Source: Peribacillus frigoritolerans | GTDB taxonomy: Bacteria; Bacillota; Bacilli; Bacillales; DSM-1321 | Assembly: GCA_030562215.1 (NCBI GenBank) | Contig: JAUPFL010000001.1 | Span: forward strand, 2,654,501 to 2,718,500 | DNA: 64,000 nt | Direction: 5' to 3' | In this document: positions 42,680 through 53,919 of the stretch, in pieces | Numbering within the stretch: the stretch's first letter is position 1 | Layout of the letters: every line of letters starts with the position of its first letter | Program-made: the position numbers and the translations under genes | Notes under the pieces: generated by a model | Seen by the model: the letters and a program-made list of their open reading frames with translations, nothing else | Database searches by the model: none | Told to the model about the DNA's origin: nothing

Positions 42680-44754
42680 ATGTCAGAATACTTAGTGATT
42701 GTGGAATCGCCCGCAAAGGCGAAAACAATAGAACGTTACTTGGGAAAAAATATAAAGTAAAGGCTTCCATGGGGCATGTACGCGATTTGCCTAAAAGTCA
42801 AATGGGTGTCGATGTTGAACATGAATATGAACCTAAATATATAACTATCCGCGGCAAAGGCCCGGTTTTAAAAGAATTGAAAACCGCTGCAAAAAAAGCG
42901 AAAAAAATCTATCTCGCGGCTGACCCCGACAGGGAAGGGGAAGCAATTGCCTGGCATTTGGCTCACAGTCTTGATGTTGACGTTAACTCAGATTGCCGCG
43001 TGGTATTCAACGAGATTACTAAAGAGGCTATCAAGGAATCATTTAAATCACCGAGGCCAATAAATATGAAATTGGTTGATGCTCAGCAGGCAAGAAGGGT
43101 CTTGGACCGTTTGGTCGGATACAATATAAGCCCGCTTTTGTGGAAAAAGGTGAAAAAAGGCTTAAGCGCGGGACGTGTCCAATCGGTTGCTGTACGGATG
43201 ATCATTGACCGGGAGAAGGAAATCAAAGATTTTGTCCCGGAAGAGTATTGGACAATCAAGGCTGATTTTGTAAAAGGAAAAGAACAGTTTGAAGGTTCTT
43301 TCTTCAGCCTTGGCGGCGAGAAGAAGGAATTAAATACTGAAGAGGACGTCAAAAAAGTGCTCGCTTCTTTAAATGGCGGCGAATTTACGATAGGAGCTGT
43401 GGCTAAAAAGGAAAGAAGGCGCAATCCGGCTGCACCTTTTACAACTTCTTCCCTGCAGCAGGAAGCGGCACGTAAATTGAATTTCCGTGCGAAGAAAACC
43501 ATGATGCTTGCTCAGCAGCTTTATGAAGGAATCGAGCTGGGCAAGGAAGGTACAGTCGGGTTAATCACTTATATGAGAACCGATTCGACCCGTATTTCAG
43601 ATAGTGCCAAAGATGAAGTCCATAACTTCATTCAAAATAATTATGGTAAAGAATATGTTCAGGTTGAACAGCGCAAGGAGAAGAAACAAACTAATGCCCA
43701 GGACGCGCATGAAGCAGTCAGGCCAACAAGCACATTACGTGAACCGGGTGTGGTCAAGGAGTTCTTATCCAGAGATCAATTCCGTCTTTATAAATTGATT
43801 TGGGAACGATTCGTTTCTAGTCAAATGTCTTCAGCGGTCATGGATACGATGAGCATCGACCTGCATAACGGGGATGTCATCTTCAGGGCAAATGGTTCAA
43901 AAATTAAATTTCCGGGTTTCATGAAGGTATATGTTGAAGGGTCCGATGACTCGGTGGAAGAAAAGGAAAATGCACTTCCGGATGTGAAAAAGGGAGATCA
44001 ATTCTTTTCAAAAGATATCGAGCCGAAGCAGCATTTCACACAGCCTCCGCCAAGATATACTGAAGCCCGTTTAGTCAAGACCCTAGAGGAACTGGGAATA
44101 GGCCGTCCGTCTACATATGCCCCTACCTTGGATACGATTCAAAAACGGGGCTATGTTACCTTGGATAATAAACGGTTCATCCCGACAGAGCTTGGTGAGA
44201 TCGTTCTTGAATTGATACGCGAATTCTTCCCGGATATTCTCGATGCAGAGTTCACTGCCAAGATGGAACAGGAATTCGACAGCGTTGAGGAAGGCAATAT
44301 TGAATGGATAAAGGTCATTGATGAATTTTATAAAGAATTTGCAATTCATTTGGCAAAAGCCGAAGTCGAGATGGAGAAAATTGAAATCAAAGATGAACCT
44401 GCAGGTGAAGATTGCGTGGAATGCGGACATGGGATGGTCTTTAAGATGGGACGTTATGGAAAGTTCATGGCATGCAGTAATTTCCCGGATTGCCGTAACA
44501 CCAAACCAATCGTCAAAGAAATCGGTGTCAAATGCCCAAAATGTAAGGAAGGAAATATCATTGAAAGGAAAAGTAAAAAACGCCGCATTTTTTACGGGTG
44601 TGATACCTACCCTGGATGTGACTTCATATCTTGGGATAAACCGCTGCCGCGGAGTTGTCCAAAATGTGAAGGTACACTTGTCGAGAAAAAACTCAAAAAA
44701 GGTGTCCAGGTCCAGTGCATGGATTGTGATTTCAAAGAAATGCCCCAAGCATAG
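42680..44754 (+). CDS. topA: DNA topoisomerase I (N-terminal frameshift)
   Basis: Type IA enzyme that relaxes negative supercoils. The Toprim domain begins [16 protein letters not shown] and has [12 protein letters not shown]; the active-site tyrosine is in [12 protein letters not shown]. Three C-terminal zinc ribbons supply paired cysteines (C-V-E-C-G, C-P-K-C, C-P-K-C). One A is missing in the run 42745-42750, 22 residues in, which hides the true start ATG 42680 behind GAGGAGG. The repaired length is about 691 residues. Confidence 0.95.
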
Positions 44755-45178
44755 AAAAGGCCGTGAAATCGTTTACTTTCCCTTTGATCTATCGAAAACC
44801 CCTAAATATAAATTGACTCGGCATCTGCCGGGTTTCTTTATGTTCAGGAAAGTATGATATCATGATGTTATGTGGATTTACTTCCAAGAAGAAAATGGAT
44901 AAAGCTTGAAACTTTTTTATTTAGGCCGTGTGATGTAAAATTCAGTGGACAAGTACATTCTTTTAAAGATATAATTCCTATTTGTGTCCGTTACCCTTAT
45001 AGTAAATATGGATTGCAGGAAGAATGCCGGCTTTGTGGCATATTTTTAAAATAATCGTTAGCAGGAATGAGTATTTCGGGTATAAATACATAGATATCGT
45101 TAAAAATGAAACTTTTAGAAAGCAGTTTTAATGATAAATGATCCTGTCTTATCATATCTATACATGGAGGTTCGAAAA
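44755..45178 (+). other. Intergenic region topA-trmFO
   Basis: 424 bases with no supported gene. A weak hairpin with CTCGGCA / TGCCGGG and TTTCTTT at about 44817-44840 may terminate topA. The rest is AT-rich and should hold the trmFO promoter, which I cannot identify with confidence. The trmFO ribosome binding site GGAGG is at the end. Confidence 0.5.
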
Positions 45179-46485
45179 ATGAAAGAAACAAAAGTAAGTG
45201 TAATCGGTGCTGGGCTAGCTGGAAGTGAAGCGGCGTGGCAGTTAGCTAAAAGAGGAATTAAAGTCGATCTATACGAAATGCGCCCTGTAAAACAAACGCC
45301 AGCCCATCATACCGATAAATTCGCTGAACTTGTTTGTTCCAATTCACTTCGGGCAAATACGTTAACAAATGCAGTTGGTGTATTAAAAGAAGAAATGCGT
45401 ATACTGGATTCGGTCATCATGTCCGCAGCGGATGCTTGTGCTGTACCGGCTGGCGGTGCATTAGCTGTCGATCGTCATGAATTTGCTGGTCTTGTTACGG
45501 AAAGGGTCAAAAATCATCCTAATGTGACGGTTATAAATGAAGAAGTGACGGAAATTCCGGAAGGTCCTACCGTCATTGCAACCGGCCCGCTTACAAGTCA
45601 GTCACTATCTGATAGCTTAAAGCAAATCATGGATGAAGAATACTTGTATTTCTATGATGCAGCCGCACCAATTCTTGAAAAAGACAGCATCAACATGGAT
45701 AAAGTATATTTGAAATCCCGTTATGATAAAGGTGAAGCAGCTTATTTAAACTGTCCGATGACGGAAGAAGAGTTTGACCGCTTTTATGATGCATTGATTG
45801 CTGCTGAAACAGTCCCGCTTAAAGAATTCGAAAAAGAAATCTTTTTGAAGGCTGCATGCCGATTGAAGTGATGGCATCACGTGGGAAGAAAACGATGTTA
45901 TTTGGTCCATTGAAGCCTGTTGGCTTAGAAGATCCAAAAACGGGAAAACGTCCTTTTGCGGTAGTTCAATTGCGTCAGGATGATGCGGCAGGAACACTTT
46001 ACAATATTGTTGGTTTTCAGACACATTTGAAATGGGGGCCGCAAAAAGAAGTATTGCAGCTCATACCAGGATTGGAAAATGCAGAAATTGTCCGTTATGG
46101 GGTCATGCATCGAAACACTTTCATAAATTCACCTAATGTTTTGAAGCCAACGTACCAATTCAAGAATCGGGATGATTTATTCTTTGCCGGTCAGATGACT
46201 GGTGTCGAAGGGTATGTTGAATCGGCTGCATCGGGACTTGTTGCAGGTATCAATGCTGCAAGGATCGTCCAAAGTTTGGAGCCTATCATTTTCCCTGCGG
46301 AGACTACGATGGGCAGCATGGCAAGGTACATAACGTCGACGAATGGTAAGAGCTTCCAACCGATGAATGCCAACTTTGGATTGCTTCCAGACCTTGAAGT
46401 GAGAATCAAATCCAAAAAAGAACGGAACGAAACGCATGCTAAACGCGCTTTGGACACAATTCAGAACTTTGTGAAAAATTTGTAA
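45179..46485 (+). CDS. trmFO: Folate-dependent tRNA m5U54 methyltransferase TrmFO (one sequence frameshift)
   Basis: An FAD enzyme that makes ribothymidine at tRNA position 54 using methylene-tetrahydrofolate. The N-terminal FAD loop is [11 protein letters not shown], followed by C-S-N-S-L-R-A and [11 protein letters not shown]. The C-terminal part has [11 protein letters not shown]. One T is missing in the run 45842-45846; the repaired text reads [10 protein letters not shown] with the conserved catalytic-region cysteine. It is about 435 residues. The start is ATG 45179; the longer upstream reading is not supported. Confidence 0.94.
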
Positions 46486-46490
46486 AATAT

Positions 46491-46519
46491 TTGCCTGCTG
46501 TTTTAAAGTATGATACTAT
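46491..46519 (+). promoter_or_regulatory. Candidate sigma-A promoter of xerC-hslVU-codY
   Basis: TTGCCT, 17 bases, TACTAT, starting six bases after trmFO and ending 25 bases before xerC. Confidence 0.5.
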
Positions 46520-46544
46520 TTATTAGCCTTTGCGAGGTGTTTCC

Positions 46545-47453
46545 ATGATTAATCAAAAAAAGGCATTATCATCCTTCATCGAATATTTGCAAATTGAAAA
46601 AAACAGTTCACAATACACCATTGAAAATTACAAACGTGATATACACGAATTTTTTCTGTTCCTTAATGAACAGGGCATTGAGGATATCACGTCCGTTGAA
46701 TATTTTGATGTCCGGTTATATTTAACGAGTTTATATGAGAAAAAACTTTCTAAGCGCACTGTAGCAAGAAAAACTTCTTGCTTGCGGAGCCTTTATAAAT
46801 TTTTACTGCGTGAAGGTGATGTGAAGGATAATCCTTTTTCTCTGGCTTCTTTACCTAAAAAGGATCAAAGATTGCCACGTTTTCTTTATGAGAAGGAAAT
46901 GAATCAGTTGTTTTCTACTTTAAAGAAAGATTCACCGATAGGAATAAGGAACAATGCCTTACTGGAATTATTGTATGCTACAGGCATTCGCGTAAGCGAA
47001 TGTTGTGAGATTAAACTTCAGGATATTGATCTTTCCTTAGGGACAGTACTGATCCATGGAAAAGGAAAAAAGGATCGCTACGTTCCGGTTGGTAGATATG
47101 CACAGGAAGCAATAGATTTATACATACGTACAGCCAGGATGGATTTGACTTCGTCTGAAGCCAAGGCGCATGTTTATTTATTTGTTAATTTTCGTGGAGA
47201 CCCTCTGACACCTAGGGGAGTTCGCTATATATTGAATGAATTGATTAAAAAGTCAGCCGCAGATGGAAGTCTTCATCCCCATATGCTAAGGCATTCGTTT
47301 GCTACACACCTATTGAATAATGGGGCGGACATTCGCACGGTTCAGGAATTGCTTGGTCATTCTAAAATTTCATCAACGCAAGTGTATACGCATGTTACAA
47401 AAGACCAATTGAAAAAGTCTATAATGCATCACATCCGCGGCCTTAAATGTTGA
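46545..47453 (+). CDS. xerC: Tyrosine recombinase XerC (CodV)
   Basis: Resolves chromosome dimers at dif with XerD. The N-terminal SAM-like domain is followed by the catalytic domain with the first arginine in A-T-G-I-R-V-S-E, then [16 protein letters not shown] and the nucleophilic tyrosine in Q-V-Y-T-H-V. It is 302 residues, intact. Start ATG 46545, preceded by CGAGGTG; in-frame upstream codons overlap that site. It is the first gene of the cod operon, as in B. subtilis. Confidence 0.94.
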   Translation: MINQKKALSSFIEYLQIEKNSSQYTIENYKRDIHEFFLFLNEQGIEDITSVEYFDVRLYLTSLYEKKLSKRTVARKTSCLRSLYKFLLREGDVKDNPFSLASLPKKDQRLPRFLYEKEMNQLFSTLKKDSPIGIRNNALLELLYATGIRVSECCEIKLQDIDLSLGTVLIHGKGKKDRYVPVGRYAQEAIDLYIRTARMDLTSSEAKAHVYLFVNFRGDPLTPRGVRYILNELIKKSAADGSLHPHMLRHSFATHLLNNGADIRTVQELLGHSKISSTQVYTHVTKDQLKKSIMHHIRGLKC

Positions 47454-47466
47454 AAGGGGACACTTT

Positions 47467-47994
47467 ATGACAACGATATTTGCAGTGCATCATAAAGGTG
47501 AATGTGCCATGTCCGGTGATGGGCAGGTTACTTTAGGAAATTCAGTAGTGATGAAGCATACAGCGAGGAAAGTAAGAAAAATCTTTAATGGTAATGTTCT
47601 TGCAGGTTTTGCTGGTTCCGTTGCAGATGCATTCACTTTATTTGAGATGTTTGAAGCCAAACTTGAGGAGTATAATGGCAATCTTCAGCGTGCTGCCGTC
47701 GAAATGGCAAAACAATGGAGAAGTGACAATGTATTGAGGAAGCTGGAAGCCATGCTAGTCGTGATGGATAAGAACCATTTGCTGCTCGTTTCCGGTACCG
47801 GGGAAGTAATTGAACCGGATGACGGAATTCTCGCCATAGGATCGGGAGGGAATTATGCACTGGCTGCCGGCAGGGCATTAATGCGGTTTTCCAGTGACCA
47901 TTTAACGGCAAAGGAAATCGCTCAATCATCTTTACAAATTGCAGCGGAAATTTGTGTATTTACGAATACGAATATAATCGTGGAAGAGTTGTAA
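47467..47994 (+). CDS. hslV: ATP-dependent protease peptidase subunit HslV (ClpQ)
   Basis: Proteasome-like peptidase that works with the ATPase HslU. It is 175 residues and begins M-T-T-I-F-A-V, so the mature N-terminus after Met removal is threonine, the standard HslV nucleophile. B. subtilis ClpQ instead uses a serine in an extended N-terminus. Other motifs are S-G-D-G-Q-V-T, R-K-V-R-K-I and G-F-A-G-S-V-A-D. The start is ATG 47467. hslU follows after 12 bases. Confidence 0.95.
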   Translation: MTTIFAVHHKGECAMSGDGQVTLGNSVVMKHTARKVRKIFNGNVLAGFAGSVADAFTLFEMFEAKLEEYNGNLQRAAVEMAKQWRSDNVLRKLEAMLVVMDKNHLLLVSGTGEVIEPDDGILAIGSGGNYALAAGRALMRFSSDHLTAKEIAQSSLQIAAEICVFTNTNIIVEEL

Positions 47995-48006
47995 GGAGGA
48001 GCGCAA

Positions 48007-49411
48007 ATGTCAAAAAAGCTAATTTAACACCGAGGCAAATCGTTGAAAAACTGGATCAGTATATCGTTGGGCAGCGTGAGGCAAAACGGGCAGTGGCAGT
48101 GGCTCTTCGGAATCGCTACCGACGTTCCCTTCTCTCGGATCAACTTCGTGATGAAGTCGTTCCGAAGAATATATTAATGATTGGACCGACAGGTGTCGGG
48201 AAAACAGAAATAGCTCGGAGAATGGCTAAATTGGTAGGTGCTCCTTTTGTAAAAGTTGAAGCAACGAAATTTACGGAAGTCGGGTATGTCGGCCGGGATG
48301 TAGAGTCCATGGTTCGTGATTTGGTGGAGACTTCCGTCCGCCTCGTGAAGGAAGAAAAGATGGCAAGCGTAAAGGAACGGGCAGAAGAAAATGCAAATCG
48401 CCGCTTAATAGAGCTATTAGTGCCATCAACAAAAAAACAGAGTAATTTCAAGAATCCTCTTGAAGTCTTTTTGGAGGCAATAACAATCAAGACGATCAGG
48501 ATTCGGAAGAAAATTCCGAAGATTTAAGTTTGCAGGAAAAAGAAAAATCGTCGCTGAAAAGCTGGCTAATGGTGAGTTGGAAAGTGAAATGATAACGGTC
48601 GAAGTGGAAGAACAGGCTGCTTCGATGTTTGATATGCTCAAGGTTCGGGAATGGAACAAATGGGGATGAATATGCAGGACGCTTTAGGAAGCTTGATGCC
48701 GAAAAAAGCAAGAAGCGCAAATTGAAAGTAAGTGAAGCGAGAACCGTTTTAACAAATGAAGAAGCGGCAAAACTGATTGATATGGATGAAGTAACTTCAG
48801 ATGCAGTATACGGGGCTGAGCAAAATGGGATTATCTTCATAGATGAAATAGACAAAATTGCCAGTAAGCAATCTGGAAGTTCATCAGCGGATGTATCGAG
48901 AGAGGGTGTCCAAAGGGATATCCTGCCAATAGTTGAAGGTTCAACAGTAGTGACTAAATATGGTTCAGTTAAAACGGATCATGTCCTATTCATTGCAGCA
49001 GGGGCCTTTCATATGGCTAAGCCATCCGACCTTATCCCTGAATTACAAGGTAGATTCCCAATTCGTGTAGAATTGAACAAACTGACCGTAGACGACTTTG
49101 TACGGATTCTTCATGAACCGGATAATGCCTTATTAAAACAATATGTTGCTTTATTGGAAACTGAAGGTATAGAAATTGAATTTTCTGACGATGCTGTTCG
49201 TAAGATAGCAGAAGTGGCCTTCGAAGTAAATCAAAACACAGACAATATTGGTGCAAGAAGACTTCATACCATCTTGGAACGGTTGCTTGAAGACTTATCT
49301 TTTGAAGCCCCGGAAATAACGATGGAGAAGATTACAATTACGCCCCAATATGTCGAAGGTAAGCTTGGTTCTATCGCCCGGAACAAAGATTTAAGCCAGT
49401 TTATCCTTTAA
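48007..49411 (+). CDS. hslU: HslU (ClpY) AAA+ unfoldase (five sequence frameshifts)
   Basis: Unfolds and feeds substrates to HslV. Motifs are [17 protein letters not shown], the pore loop region G-Y-V-G-R-D, Walker [10 protein letters not shown] and Walker [10 protein letters not shown], and the C-terminal L-S-Q-F-I-L tail that docks into HslV. Single bases are missing at 48012-48017 (A), 48468-48472 (T), 48537-48541 (A), 48642-48643 (G) and 48702-48707 (A). The I domain contains most breaks. The repaired length is about 469 residues. Confidence 0.93.
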
Positions 49412-49518
49412 TTAGAAACAATTTTGGCAATGATTTGCCTACGCAATGAACATAAAATTACGGAAATACAACTTCATAGTTATTGTGAACCATGGTATTT
49501 TTAGGAGGAACAAATCAA

Positions 49519-50299
49519 ATGAACTTATTAGCAAAAACAAGAAAAATCAATGCAATGCTCCAAAAAGCAGCAGGTAAAGCAGTTAACTTCAAGGAAATGG
49601 CTGAGAGTTTAAGTGAAGTTATCGAAGCGAATGTATTCGTCGTCAGCCGCCGCGGGAAATTACTTGGCATAGCGGTAAGTCAGCAAATTGAAAACGAACG
49701 CATGTACAAAATGTTGGAAGATAAACAATTCCCTGAAGAGTACACAAAAAACCTGTTCAATATTCCTGAAACCTCTTCGAATCTTGATATCGAAAGCGAA
49801 TATACTGCTTTCCCAGTCGAAAACAAAGAGCTTTTCTCAACTGGATTAACAACCATCGTACCGATTATGGGTGGGGGAGAACGTTTAGGAACATTGGTTC
49901 TTGCCCGTTTACAAGAAAAAATTTCACGATGATGATTTAATTTTGGCTGAATATGGTGCGACTGTAGTCGGTATGGAAATCCTTCGTGAAAAATCAGAAG
50001 AGATAGAAGAGGAAGCTCGTAGTAAAGCTGTCGTACAAATGGCGATTTCCTCGTTATCTTACAGTGAATTGGAAGCAATAGAGCACATCTTTGAGGAGCT
50101 TAAAGGTAATGAAGGTCTGCTTGTAGCATCAAAAATTGCGGACCGTGTTGGCATCACCCGTTCAGTTATCGTAAATGCCCTAAGGAAACTGGAAAGTGCA
50201 GGAGTCATTGAATCACGCTCCCTTGGAATGAAAGGTACTTATATCAAAGTATTGAACGATAAATTCCTTCTTGAATTAGAGAAGCTTAAAAATAATTAA
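49519..50299 (+). CDS. codY: GTP- and branched-chain-amino-acid-sensing regulator CodY (one sequence frameshift)
   Basis: Global repressor of stationary-phase and amino acid genes in low-GC Gram-positives. The N-terminal GAF domain (about residues 1-155) binds isoleucine and valine; the C-terminal winged helix has [22 protein letters not shown]. The A run 49916-49921 has one extra A, joining E-K to F-H-D-D-D. The repaired length is about 259 residues. Start ATG 49519 after TTAGGAGG. The fla/che operon, a known CodY target in B. subtilis, follows. Confidence 0.95.
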
Positions 50300-50306
50300 C
50301 ATATAG

Positions 50307-50338
50307 AAAGGCAGCCCTTGAAAAAGGGCTGCCTTTTT
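50307..50338 (+). terminator. Rho-independent terminator after codY
   Basis: AAAGGCAGCCC / GGGCTGCCTTTTT form a perfect 9-base GC-rich stem with a T tail. Confidence 0.92.
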
Positions 50339-51035
50339 GTGATATTTGGATGTGTTGCTGTCTGGGACTAACAGGCCAATGCGGGTGAATGACATGGGTA
50401 TTAAGGGAAAAGAGGTAATTCGGATTAAATGGAAATGTGAATATAGGCATGTTTTCTATTAGAAGCAGAAAAAATAGTTAAATATTTCTTGAAAAGGGTA
50501 ATTATATTATTATAACTGTCGAAATGATGTAAATGAACGTTGTTGTAATTTTTTAATTTTTTAAAAGTCTATTGATAACCGTTTTCCCCACTGGAGAATT
50601 TTGTCGAAAGATTCACCACTTTGGTTTTTTTAAAAAAAGAAAATAATTTGTTGTTTTCTTATGAATCCTTTATTTTAAAGGGTGAAATCAACTAAAATAA
50701 AATAAATATTTGAAAGTAAATTTGAAAATTAGTTCTAAAGTATCAGGTATATGGATTGGTTTTTCGGTATGATATAAAAGCTAATGGAAGTAAAAATTGG
50801 TTAATATGTAGAATATCATATTAAAATGTAATATTACGTAATTTAATCCTATAATCATACTAAGAAAAGCGACAAATTTGAGCAATATGTGACAATTTTC
50901 GACGATGATAGGTCTAAAGTCTATGTATTGTTTATGGACATAGTTATAATGTTTCTTTAAAATTAAAACGTAAATGCACTGGGTTAATTTATTGATAAAG
51001 TGATTATCTGTTAATTATAGAAAGAGGTGATCGAT
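50339..51035 (+). other. Intergenic region codY-flgB (fla/che control region)
   Basis: About 700 bases, very AT-rich, with no supported gene on either strand. It should hold the fla/che promoters. I see a TATAAT at 50945-50950 without a good -35, and no clear sigma-D site. AATTTT near 50595 and 50893 partly resemble CodY boxes, with several mismatches. The flgB ribosome binding site AGAGGTG is at the end. Confidence 0.5.
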
Positions 51036-51430
51036 GTGGAATTATTTTCAAATACTTTTCAATCACTAGAAAATGCCCTTGATTATTCTAATGCAAAACA
51101 AAAAGTCATTTCACAGAACATAGCCAATTCGGATACGCCTAATTATAAAGCTAAAGAGGTCGACAAAACACAATCCTTTAAGGCAGAGCTGGAATCTTCC
51201 CTCGAGTCATATCGTACCGATGAAAGACATTTTACCTTCAAATCAGAGGGGGGCATGATTCACACATCGTTACGCAGAAAAATGTCCGATATAACAACAA
51301 TGGAAATAGCGTGGACGTTGATAAGGAAATGACGGATCTTGCTGCCAATCAGATTTATTATAATGCAGTGACCGACAGGCTTTCAGGTAAGTTTCAATCA
51401 TTGCAGAATGTAATTAGAGGAGGTAAGTGA
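51036..51430 (+). CDS. flgB: Flagellar basal-body rod protein FlgB (one sequence frameshift)
   Basis: Proximal rod protein. The N-terminal rod motif is S-Q-N-I-A-N-S-D-T-P-N-Y-K-A. One A is missing in the run 51278-51282; repair gives a C-terminal helix with M-T-D-L-A-A-N-Q-I-Y-Y-N-A-V, the family ending, and a stop at 51428-51430. It is about 131 residues. The start is GTG 51036, since an upstream GTG falls in the ribosome binding site. The stop overlaps the flgC start. Confidence 0.93.
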
Positions 51431-51888
51431 TGGGAATCTTCCAAAGTATAAACATGACTGGATCTAGCCTGACGAGTCAAAGGGTAAGGATGGATGTAAT
51501 CTCTGCTAATATGGCTAATTCCGATACGACCAGGGCGGAATATGACGCCGGATCGAAAACATGGAAGCCATACACAAGAAAATCGGTTGTGCTGCAAAGT
51601 AAGGAAAACGGTTTTTCGGGTTTCTTAAACGCAGCATCCGGAAAAACGAGAGAGGTAGGGAATGGAGTGAAGGTGACTGGAATCGTAAAAGATAAAACAC
51701 CTTTTGAACTCGATTACAATCCCGAACATCCTGATGCCAATGAAGATGGGTATGTTGAAATGCCAAATGTCGACCCGCTTAGGGAAATGGTTGATTTAAT
51801 GAGTGTCACACGTTCATACGAAGCGAATGTGACAGTTTTAAATGCATCAAAGGGTATGATGATGAAAGCTTTGGAAATCGGAAAATAA
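51430..51888 (+). CDS. flgC: Flagellar basal-body rod protein FlgC
   Basis: Rod protein of 152 residues. N-terminal S-Q-R-V-R-M-D-V-I-S-A-N-M-A-N-S-D-T-T-R, central Y-V-E-M-P-N-V-D-P and C-terminal R-S-Y-E-A-N-V-T-V-L-N-A are the rod-family landmarks. The start ATG 51430 overlaps the flgB stop (TGATG). The frame is intact. fliE follows after 22 bases. Confidence 0.95.
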   Translation: MGIFQSINMTGSSLTSQRVRMDVISANMANSDTTRAEYDAGSKTWKPYTRKSVVLQSKENGFSGFLNAASGKTREVGNGVKVTGIVKDKTPFELDYNPEHPDANEDGYVEMPNVDPLREMVDLMSVTRSYEANVTVLNASKGMMMKALEIGK

Positions 51889-51910
51889 AATTTTGAAAGG
51901 AGATGTTGTT

Positions 51911-52218
51911 ATGGAGGGGATTTCTCTTTCGGCAGTGACCAATGCAAGTAATGTACTGAAAAAGATCAAAACAATACTAATACACCATACGAAGCACAGC
52001 GGAATTTTGCGTCGGTATTAAAAGAATCAATGAATAAAGTCAACGAAACACAAGTGGCATCGGATGACCTTACAACCAAATTGGTTAATGGAGAGGATGT
52101 TGAGCTTCATTCGGTGATGATAGCTTCACAAAAAGCCAGTGTTACCATGCAGGCTACATTAGAGGTTCGGAATAAGGTTGTCGAAGCCTACCAGGAAATG
52201 ATGAGAATGAGTATATAG
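51911..52218 (+). CDS. fliE: Flagellar hook-basal body protein FliE (one sequence frameshift)
   Basis: Connects the MS ring with the rod. The conserved C-terminal half has V-E-L-H-S-V-M-I-A-S-Q-K-A-S-V-T-M-Q-A-T-L-E-V as two linked pieces. One A is missing in the run 51959-51963, close to the N-terminus, so only the second half is seen uncorrected. It is about 102 residues; start ATG 51911. Confidence 0.92.
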
Positions 52219-52258
52219 CATTCATTTTTTAACCTCATAATATAGAGAAAAGTGACTA

Positions 52259-52276
52259 GGGGGAATAGAATCCCCC
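52259..52276 (+). repeat. GC stem-loop between fliE and fliF
   Basis: GGGGGA / TCCCCC form a compact stem around ATAGAA. No T run follows, so it is not an intrinsic terminator; mRNA processing or stability control is possible but unproved. Confidence 0.6.
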
Positions 52277-52309
52277 AATCATAAATTCAGAGACTGACCG
52301 GGGATTTAA

Positions 52310-53907
52310 ATGAATGAAGTACTAGTGAATTTTAAGAACAAGATAACTGCTTACTGGACAGGCCGCAGTAAAAACCAAAAAATCATGATGGTTGGTTCAG
52401 CGGCATTAATTATCATCATCATTACGGCAGTTTCAATTTTAACCACGCGTACGACGCTGGTGCCCTTATATTCAACTTAACTCCATCGGAAACGGGGAGC
52501 ATTAAAGAAAATTTAGACAGTCAAGGGATTATGAATGAAGTTTCTGAAAATGGAACGACCATAAAAGTTCCTGAAGAAAGACTGGATTCACTTAAAGTGG
52601 AACTGGCAGCTGAAGGAATTCCGGAATCAGGCAGTATTGACTATTCCTTTTTCAGTCAAAGTGCCGGTATCGGAATGACTGAAAATGAATTCAATGTCAT
52701 TAAATTGGACTCGATGCAAACGGAATTGGCCAGTTTAATAAAAAAAGATTGATGGAGTGGAAGATGCCAGTGTAATGATCACCCTTCCTGATGAAGGAGT
52801 TTTTGTCAGTGATTCAGCTGGGGAAGCGTCAGCATCCATTGTATTGAATACGAAACCCGGTTATAAATTTGAAGAAAGTCAAATCAATTCCCTATATCAT
52901 CTTGTCTCAAAAAGTGTTTCGAATCTCCCTACAGATAATATCGTCATTATGAACCAAGAGTTTGAGTACTTTGATCTTGAAAATCAAAATTCTTCTTTTG
53001 CGTCCGCATTTGCTACCCAAAACGAAATAAAAAAGAAATAGAACGCGATATTCAAAGACAGGTACAAAATATGCTTGGAACGATAATGGGAAGAGACAAA
53101 GTTGTTGTTTCAGTCACGACAGACATTGATTTCACTCAAGAAAATCGGGAAGAGAATTTAGTTGAACCGGTCGATGAAGAAAATATGGCTGGGATTGAGA
53201 TTTCTGCGCAAAGAATCAATGAGTCGTATAGTGGTGACGCAGCAGGTGCAGGAGGCGTTCCGCAAAGTGAGGATTCCTCAGATTCATTGGGAACCCAATA
53301 TGTTGAAGGCACAAACGGTTCCGGTGATTATGAAAAAGTGGATGAAACGATTAATAGTGAAGTAAACCGAATCAAGAAAGAAATAGTCGAAAGCCCATAT
53401 AAAGTTAAAGATTTAGGTATTCAAGTCATGGTCGAACCGCCCACAGCTGACGATCCGAATTCTTTATCTCAACAGAGTGTGGATGATATTACACAAATCC
53501 TAGGTACGATAATACGCACGACAATCGAGAAAAAAGCTGAAGGGGAAGAACTGACGGAAGAGGAGCTTAATAATAAAATTGCGATTTCAGTTCAGCCGTT
53601 TAACGGAAAAATGAAGTTGCAAAAAGATGAAACGAATCCTTCTTTACCAATATGGGCATACATCGTCGGCGGAGTGCTGATACTTGCCATTATCATTCTA
53701 TTAATCTTATTCCTCCGGTCCCGAAAACAAGCTGAAATGGAAGAGGAGTACGTGGTTGAAGAGGAAGAAGTCGTATTCGATGTTCCGGATTTGAACAAAG
53801 AGAAGGAAACGGAAGCATCTTTAAAAAGAAAACAATTGGAGAAGCTTGCAAAAGAAAAGCCGGATGAATTTGCAAAATTATTAAGAAGCTGGATAGCGGA
53901 AGACTAG
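52310..53907 (+). CDS. fliF: Flagellar MS-ring protein FliF (three sequence frameshifts)
   Basis: Forms the membrane ring on which the rotor assembles. One membrane helix lies near the N-terminus (about 52390-52440) and another near the C-terminus (about 53650-53715), flanking the large periplasm-side ring-building domains; the cytoplasmic tail binds FliG. Breaks are a missing C near 52474, an extra A at 52740-52746 and a missing A at 53029-53034. The repaired length is about 532 residues. Start ATG 52310. Confidence 0.93.
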
Positions 53908-53919
53908 GAGGCTTGGAAA

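Noticed and set aside
44872..45054. A 60-residue reading frame between topA and trmFO
   Set aside because: No ribosome binding site, no recognisable motif, and AT-rich sequence where a frame this short is expected by chance.
49519..50299. CodY divided into separate GAF and DNA-binding proteins
   Set aside because: One extra A at 49916-49921 accounts for it; the same type of error occurs throughout the window.
50339..51035. A small RNA or peptide gene in the codY-flgB gap
   Set aside because: No clear promoter-terminator pair and no reading frame with a ribosome binding site; treated as a control region.
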